This document shows, in pieces, positions 32,191-35,587 of a stretch of 35,587 nt of DNA. Both the position numbers and the translations under genes were made by a program. This DNA is from Christensenella sp. UBA7102 (lineage in GTDB: Bacteria > Bacillota > Clostridia > Christensenellales > UBA1750). Each line of letters begins with the position of its first letter. Positions within the stretch are counted from its first letter, which is position 1. The notes beneath the pieces were generated by a model. It made no database searches and was not told the DNA's origin. It worked only from the letters and a program-made list of their open reading frames with translations. The stretch is taken from assembly GCA_002492415.1 (NCBI GenBank), contig DKYK01000075.1:1-35587 (forward strand), in the 5' to 3' direction.

Positions 32191-32300
32191 TGTGAATGTC
32201 AACGAATATCTGAGCCATGAGGGAATCAATATTTGAGCCATTTGTGGGAATGAATACTTGAGCCATATGAGCTCAAAGTAGGAATGAATACGAGAGCCAC
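32191..32300 (-). repeat. IS21-type terminal transposase-binding repeats
   Basis: Four copies of a ~20-bp unit (consensus GGAATnAATAnTTGAGCCAT) lie at 32201-32218, 32221-32241, 32246-32266 and 32280-32299, spaced 21-34 bp apart. Multiple such repeats just beyond istB are the hallmark of IS21-family ends. The element tip may be TGTGAATGTC at 32191. Confidence 0.7.
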
Positions 32301-32379
32301 CGCGGTTGCGGGGAGAAGAGGGATGCCTGCAGCGGCGGGAGAAGGGGGGAACGCCCTTCTCCCAAGAGCGGCTTCCCCG

Positions 32380-32820
32380 TTACCGGGAGCAGACCTCCGC
32401 CTGGGTGGATATCAACCGGTAGGATGGGTCATTCATGTCCAGAACATGAGATCGGTAGGTCAACCGATCCACAAGAGCTGAAACCATTGTGGTGTTCTCA
32501 AACAGTTCCGTCCATCTGGAAAACGGAAGGTTGGTCGTCACGATCGTGCTGCTGCGTTCGCTGCGGTCAGACAGGACTTTGAACAACAGATCGGATTCAT
32601 ACTTGTTGAAGCTCAGGTAGCTCAGCTCGTCCAGGATCAGTAGATCTGTCCGAGCCAACTGCCGTTCAATCTTTCCCAGCTGGTAGCTGTCCCGGGCTTC
32701 TGTCAGTTTCGTCGAGAGGGTGGAGGCATTCCGGAACAGAACTCTATATCCCTGCAGACAGGCCTTGATTCCCAGTGCAATAGCGATGTGCGTCTTGCCT
32801 CTTCCCGGATTTCCAATCAT
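32380..32820 (-). pseudogene. istB: IstB helper ATPase of an IS21-family element, 5'-truncated
   Basis: The 146 codons encode the ATPase core of IstB, the AAA+ helper that directs IstA to target DNA. Walker A is GNPGRGKTH at residues 3-11, immediately after the apparent start, Walker B is LLILDELSYLSF, and STIVTTNLPFSRWTELF, VSALVDRLTYRSHVL follow as usual. A complete IstB has roughly 90-100 more residues before Walker A; upstream of 32820 the sequence is unrelated and holds no ribosome binding site. It should not be functional alone. Confidence 0.85.
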
Positions 32821-33041
32821 GTGCTTACATCATTGATATACAAACGCAAATCCCCAAAAGCTCGGTGAAGTGCGAAGGAGACTCTCAATGGACATCTGGG
32901 GGTGAAAGCAGAGAAGCTGACCCGAGCATCCACCGTGAGCACAGCGAGAGTCTGTCAGGGTCCATCGGTGTGTCCTATTTTACGCCTCTGAGAGTGATGG
33001 AAACAAAGGGAGACCTTTGCAAACTTTAGGAGGGAAAGCAA
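32821..33041 (+). other. leader region of the sigma/HTH module
   Basis: No gene is visible. The sequence has short dyads (GAGACTCTC near 32878, GAGAGTCTG near 32944) and ends with AGGAGGG before the sigma-factor gene. No consensus promoter was identified. The left edge is the IS21 truncation point. Confidence 0.4.
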
Positions 33042-33470
33042 ATGGACACAATGGAATTCCAGAATCGCATTGAACACCAGTTTGACGGTTATTGCAGGAA
33101 GGTGCTAAAGAATGCGCTCAGGACACTGCTGGCAGAACGACGCAGGAGAGCGTCCAGAGAGATACCCCTGAAACCGACGGACATCAATCAGCTGTACGCA
33201 GATTTCGACGCCCCAGAAATGATACGAAAGCCTGCACATCAGCTGGATCAATGGACTTGCGCGCTTGTTGATGATCTGATTGCAGAGGCCATCCGCAGCC
33301 TGGATGATGAGCAGCGCACCATCATTCTGCTTTATTACTTCCTCGGCCGTAGCGATTATCAGATCGCAGACGAGCTGGCTATGGTTCGGCGCACGGTGTC
33401 GCGTCGCAGAATCAAAGCGCTTTCCACCTTGAAAGAATATCTGAGCAAGGAGGAGCGCGATGAACAATAA
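33042..33470 (+). CDS. conjugative-transposon sigma-70-like factor
   Basis: This 142-residue protein has a clear sigma region 4 at its end (SLDDEQRTIILLYYFLGRSD, YQIADELAMVRRTVSRRRIK, ALSTLKEYL). The N-terminal half is basic (LLAERRRRASREIPLKP), and region 2 is not evident. Proteins of this form lie in Tn916/Tn1549-type conjugative elements of clostridia, upstream of a small HTH gene, as here. GGAGG lies 8 nt before the ATG. It overlaps the next gene by 11 nt. Confidence 0.82.
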   Translation: MDTMEFQNRIEHQFDGYCRKVLKNALRTLLAERRRRASREIPLKPTDINQLYADFDAPEMIRKPAHQLDQWTCALVDDLIAEAIRSLDDEQRTIILLYYFLGRSDYQIADELAMVRRTVSRRRIKALSTLKEYLSKEERDEQ

Positions 33471-33708
33471 AAAGAATGCCAGCGCGGGGATCAAATTGAT
33501 TCCCTATGGGACGATCAGTGCGGCAGTCATGGGCGATTCCATCGCAATGCAGAATGTGCTCCTGTACTACCGCAGATATATCTGCAAGCTGTGTCAGTAT
33601 ACGTTCATCGCGCCGGGCGGCCTGGTGCGCCGGCACCTGGATGATGAGCTCAGGCAGGAACTGGAGATCCAGTTGTTGCTGCGTATTCCGCGATTTAAGA
33701 TAGAGTAA
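33460..33708 (+). CDS. conjugative-transposon helix-turn-helix protein (HTH_16 type)
   Basis: This 82-residue protein resembles the small helix-turn-helix protein of conjugative transposons: YGTISAAVMGDSIAMQNVLL, then YYRRYI, and the conserved ending HLDDELRQELEIQLLLRIPR, FKIE. AAGGAGG lies 6 nt before the ATG within the end of the sigma gene, so the two are coupled. It probably helps control element genes. Relaxase, integrase and mating genes of such an element are not in the window. Confidence 0.8.
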   Translation: MNNKKNASAGIKLIPYGTISAAVMGDSIAMQNVLLYYRRYICKLCQYTFIAPGGLVRRHLDDELRQELEIQLLLRIPRFKIE

Positions 33709-33758
33709 TGTTAAAGGCTGTACCGCTTCGTAACAAGGGCGGCGGAGAAGAGTGTACA

Positions 33759-33848
33759 ATGAATCTGACATCGTTTGAAATGGGAATGGAACTAAGCACG
33801 CAGCCCATCTCAGTGAAGCTGATATGCTCCCACTATGAGAGACAGTGA
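33759..33848 (+). CDS. possible 29-residue small protein
   Basis: A short frame (MNLTSFEMGMELSTQPISVK and nine more residues) follows a GGAGAAGAG site, 51 nt after the HTH gene. It could be a leftover of an element gene such as an excisionase or could be chance. A 7-bp hairpin (33841-33847 with 33860-33866) overlaps its end. The rest of the stretch to 33968 shows no other gene. Confidence 0.25.
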   Translation: MNLTSFEMGMELSTQPISVKLICSHYERQ

Positions 33849-33968
33849 AAAAACCAAAACACTGTCATCATAGGGGGAGTATTTCATATTATCCTACACA
33901 GGGGGCTTTTTGTCTATTGTCCATTTTTTCTGGGGCAGTTCACCCTATGTATGGGGATAATTTTTCTG

Positions 33969-34082
33969 TTAGGGATTCAGTTTGTTGATTTCATCCTCCA
34001 GTTCCTGAATATACTGCATGTCCCAAATCAGGAGGATCACAGTGATAGTAAGCAGAGAGGATGAGAAACCCTCTTGGTGCAT
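33969..34082 (-). CDS. possible small membrane protein cut off from its promoter by the IS3 element
   Basis: A 37-codon minus-strand frame encodes one hydrophobic segment (SSSLLTITVILLIWDM) followed by an amphipathic charged tail (QYIQELEDEINKLNP). This is a membrane-anchor-plus-helix pattern seen in real small proteins. No ribosome binding site is present before the ATG. The frame stays open upstream to the IS3 boundary at 34101, so the insertion may have removed the true start and promoter. Confidence 0.35.
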   Translation of the reverse strand: MHQEGFSSSLLTITVILLIWDMQYIQELEDEINKLNP

Positions 34083-34101
34083 TTTGACAAGTGAATTATA
34101 G

Positions 34102-34135
34102 TGGTCCCCCTGTCAAGACCACTGTCTGAAAAAAG
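34102..34135 (+). repeat. left terminal inverted repeat of the IS3 element
   Basis: It starts TGGTCCCC and contains AGACCAC and GAAAAAAG. These match the right end read in reverse complement with a few mismatches and small gaps. Confidence 0.8.
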
Positions 34136-34242
34136 TGCGTGAACCAGGATTTGGTAATTCTGATTTTGTCGAGGCCCGAGCCGCCTTTAGCAGACATGCA
34201 CCGAGCCAGCCGCCGCGAAGCGGGCAGCCTTGACGGGGCGGC

Positions 34243-34335
34243 GATGGCCTGTTACAATGGCCGGCCGCGAGGGTGCGCCCACAACCTTGTTCTGACTTCG
34301 CTGCACCCTCGCCGGCACCGGCTCAACAGGCCATC
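34243..34335. repeat. long imperfect inverted repeat inside the IS3 element
   Basis: GATGGCCTGTT (34243-34253) pairs perfectly with 34325-34335. Inside it CGAGGGTGC pairs with GCACCCTCG, and GGCCGGC with a GCCGG-containing arm, leaving a loop of about 23 nt. It overlaps the orfB stop codon (34323) and could act as a terminator or protect the element from outside transcription. Confidence 0.7.
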
Positions 34336-35186
34336 GGCGTTCTGTCAAGGTCGGCGGAAAGCGGCACGAAACTGGACAGATATGCGTTCTCCGGTGTCTC
34401 GTAGTCCAGAGCTTCATGGGGTCTCAGAGTATTGTAGTCGTTGACATATTGGCGGATGGCTTGGCGCAGCTCTTTCGGCGAACGGAACTCGTTGACATAG
34501 ATCAGTTCGGTTTTCAGACTGCGGAACCAGCGCTCGATCATGATGTTATCGGCCCAGCGGGACTTGCCGTCCATGCTTTGGCGGATGCCCAGCGATTTGA
34601 GAAGAGCTTTGTAGTCTTTGCCGGTAAACTGGCTGCCCTGGTCGGAGTTGAGGATAGCCGAAGTTCCGAAGCGCTCTACAGCCGTCCGGACTGCGTCCAG
34701 GACTGGCGCTGTCTCCAGCGTATCGGACAGCTCCCAGCCCACGATCCTCCGGCTGAACCAGTCGATGATGGCGGTGAGGTACATATGGCCATGTTGCATC
34801 TTGATGTAGGTGATGTCGATGGACCAGGCTTGATTCGGGAATGAAATGACTTTATTTCTCAACAAATACGGGACAATTGCCTCCTTGAAATTTCGCTTGG
34901 AGAGATTTGGCTTCGGGTAGACCGCATGTATGCCCATCTCCTGCATATAGGCGCGGACCAACTTCCGGCCCGCAGCATACCCCTCCGAGAGCAGCTTTAC
35001 GGCCAGTTTTCTGGTGCCCATGCAGGGCAGCACGGTGTGCCAGTAATCGATCCTGGACATGATCTTCTCTTTCAACCGCAACGCTGCCTCGTCTGGCTGC
35101 TTCGCCTCGTAGTAGACCGTAGACCGGGTGATACCCAACAACTCGCACTGGCGGCGCACCGACAGCTCCTCATTTTTCCGCACCAA
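34323..35186 (-). CDS. IS3-family transposase OrfB (DDE integrase domain)
   Basis: This 287-residue catalytic protein has the N-terminal helix-turn-helix-like HTH_21 region (LSVRRQCELLGITRSTVYYE) and an rve integrase core. The DDE residues lie in QAWSIDITYIK, LNSDQGSQFTG and NIMIERWFRSLKTE, and the usual NTLRPHEALDYETPENAY follows. All catalytic residues are present, so it may be active. The apparent start is TTG or GTG near 35186, within the end of orfA. It is in the +1 frame relative to orfA, not the usual -1. Confidence 0.92.
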   Translation of the reverse strand: MVRKNEELSVRRQCELLGITRSTVYYEAKQPDEAALRLKEKIMSRIDYWHTVLPCMGTRKLAVKLLSEGYAAGRKLVRAYMQEMGIHAVYPKPNLSKRNFKEAIVPYLLRNKVISFPNQAWSIDITYIKMQHGHMYLTAIIDWFSRRIVGWELSDTLETAPVLDAVRTAVERFGTSAILNSDQGSQFTGKDYKALLKSLGIRQSMDGKSRWADNIMIERWFRSLKTELIYVNEFRSPKELRQAIRQYVNDYNTLRPHEALDYETPENAYLSSFVPLSADLDRTPMAC

Positions 35187-35502
35187 GCTCGGGCACGGGT
35201 AGCCCGCACTGGCGAAAGCAGCCCTGAAGAAAGTCCCGCTCCAGCGTCAACTGCCCGATGGTTTTCAGCATCTGGTCGCTCTCCTTCTTCAGCCTCTTCT
35301 CTTCCCGCTTGGCCTCCTTCTCCGTCTTGCCCGGATCCTCAAAGACCGTGCTCGCCTTGTCCAGAAACTCCCGTCTCCACCCCCGCAGCATATTTGGGTT
35401 GATGCTGTTTTCATGGGCGATGGTCCCCAATTCTTTCTCCCCGCTCAATACCTCCAACACTAATTTTGCCTTGTACTGCGGGCTGTACATTGTTCGTGCC
35501 AT
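35170..35502 (-). CDS. IS3-family transposase OrfA (HTH)
   Basis: This 110-residue DNA-binding protein has a helix-turn-helix (YSPQYKAKLVLEVLSGEKEL, then IAHENSINPNMLRGWRREFL) and a C-terminal leucine-zipper-like coiled coil (KREEKRLKKESDQMLKTIGQ, LTLERDFL). Length is normal. It overlaps orfB by 17 nt. An A5 run (GGAAAAATGA) lies at its stop codon. Confidence 0.9.
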   Translation of the reverse strand: MARTMYSPQYKAKLVLEVLSGEKELGTIAHENSINPNMLRGWRREFLDKASTVFEDPGKTEKEAKREEKRLKKESDQMLKTIGQLTLERDFLQGCFRQCGLPVPELGAEK

Positions 35503-35550
35503 GGTCTTCTTTTCCCATTTCTTTGCCTTTCCTTATTCTACCACGTTCAC

Positions 35551-35587
35551 GATCTTTTTTCTACCCGTGGTCTGAATTACGGGGACC
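35551..35587 (-). repeat. right terminal inverted repeat of the IS3 element
   Basis: In reverse complement it reads GGTCCCC, then CAGACCAC and GAAAAAAG, matching the left end. The repeat runs to the window edge. Confidence 0.8.

Larger units (their letters stand above)
32191..32820 (-). mobile_element. IS21-family remnant (right end plus partial istB)
   Basis: The terminal repeats and the 3' part of istB are present in the correct order. istA, the 5' part of istB and the other end are missing: IstB homology stops at 32820, where unrelated sequence that leads into a conjugative-transposon module begins. A perfect 10-bp hairpin (32337-32346 with 32354-32363) lies between istB and the repeats. 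Confidence 0.75.
34102..35587 (-). mobile_element. IS3-family insertion sequence, nearly complete
   Basis: A transposase gene pair on the minus strand is bounded by imperfect terminal inverted repeats. The left end begins TGGTCCCC at 34102; the last seven bases of the window (GGGGACC) are its complement, so probably only the last base lies outside. Length is about 1.49 kb. A direct repeat of the target cannot be checked because the right flank is beyond the window. The IS interrupts the region next to the sigma/HTH module. Confidence 0.88.

Noticed and set aside
32015..32236. A 73-codon plus-strand frame
   Set aside because: It overlaps the IS21 terminal repeats and the start of a frameshifted gene on the other strand, and it lacks a ribosome binding site.
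32201..32299. Possible CRISPR-like short repeats
   Set aside because: The four units are imperfect, with spacings of only 2-14 bases between them. They fit IS21 transposase-binding sites beside istB.

Overview
The window looks like a GC-rich clostridial (Firmicutes) chromosome, probably a gut anaerobe, that changes into a lower-GC mobile region just after a tRNA gene at 26685-26760. This assignment rests on strong AGGAGG-type ribosome binding sites throughout, a class II GalT, a circularly permuted GH3 enzyme, a TIGR-style amino-acid ABC operon and, at the right, a sigma/HTH pair typical of clostridial conjugative transposons. No rRNA, CRISPR array or prophage structural genes are visible.

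Left part, 1-26684 (host-like). It opens with the 3' part of a divergent GMP synthase and a Vat-type acetyltransferase. A phosphatase-superfamily gene and galT run leftward, and galK runs rightward from a shared divergent promoter region. galK leads into tsaE-tsaB-rimI, which together serve tRNA t6A modification and ribosomal protein acetylation. Two small unknown genes follow. Next come a pseudoenzyme-like E2/lipoyl protein and a MerR regulator (both leftward), an ABC-F ATPase, an amidase remnant, a gamma-glutamyltransferase-family enzyme and a methyltransferase. A complete polar amino-acid ABC transporter (binding protein, permease, ATPase) and an AbgB-like M20 hydrolase form a plausible peptide or amino-acid-conjugate scavenging cluster. 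An XRE regulator with a membrane partner, a 2-hydroxyacid dehydrogenase, a Gfo/Idh/MocA oxidoreductase, a small membrane protein, a permuted GH3 beta-glucosidase and a CmpB-type membrane protein complete this part. Many units are separated by clear hairpin terminators.

Right part, 26685-35587 (accessory). tRNA-Ala(CGC) with an encoded CCA is followed by a terminator and then by sequence of different composition. This holds a metallophosphoesterase, a truncated XRE gene, an 815-residue central piece of a very large ATPase that has lost both ends (including its Walker A region), a serine-recombinase fragment, a beta-propeller fragment and a frameshifted unknown gene. These are followed by an IS21-family remnant (transposase-binding repeats plus 5'-truncated istB), a conjugative-transposon sigma/HTH pair, and an IS3-family element whose right end almost coincides with the window end. 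I read this as a decayed integrative element or defence island. Nothing in it appears to be a complete new system. The most unusual material is the truncated giant ATPase and, in the host-like part, the lipoyl/E2-like pseudoenzyme and the GMP synthase lacking its amidotransferase histidine.
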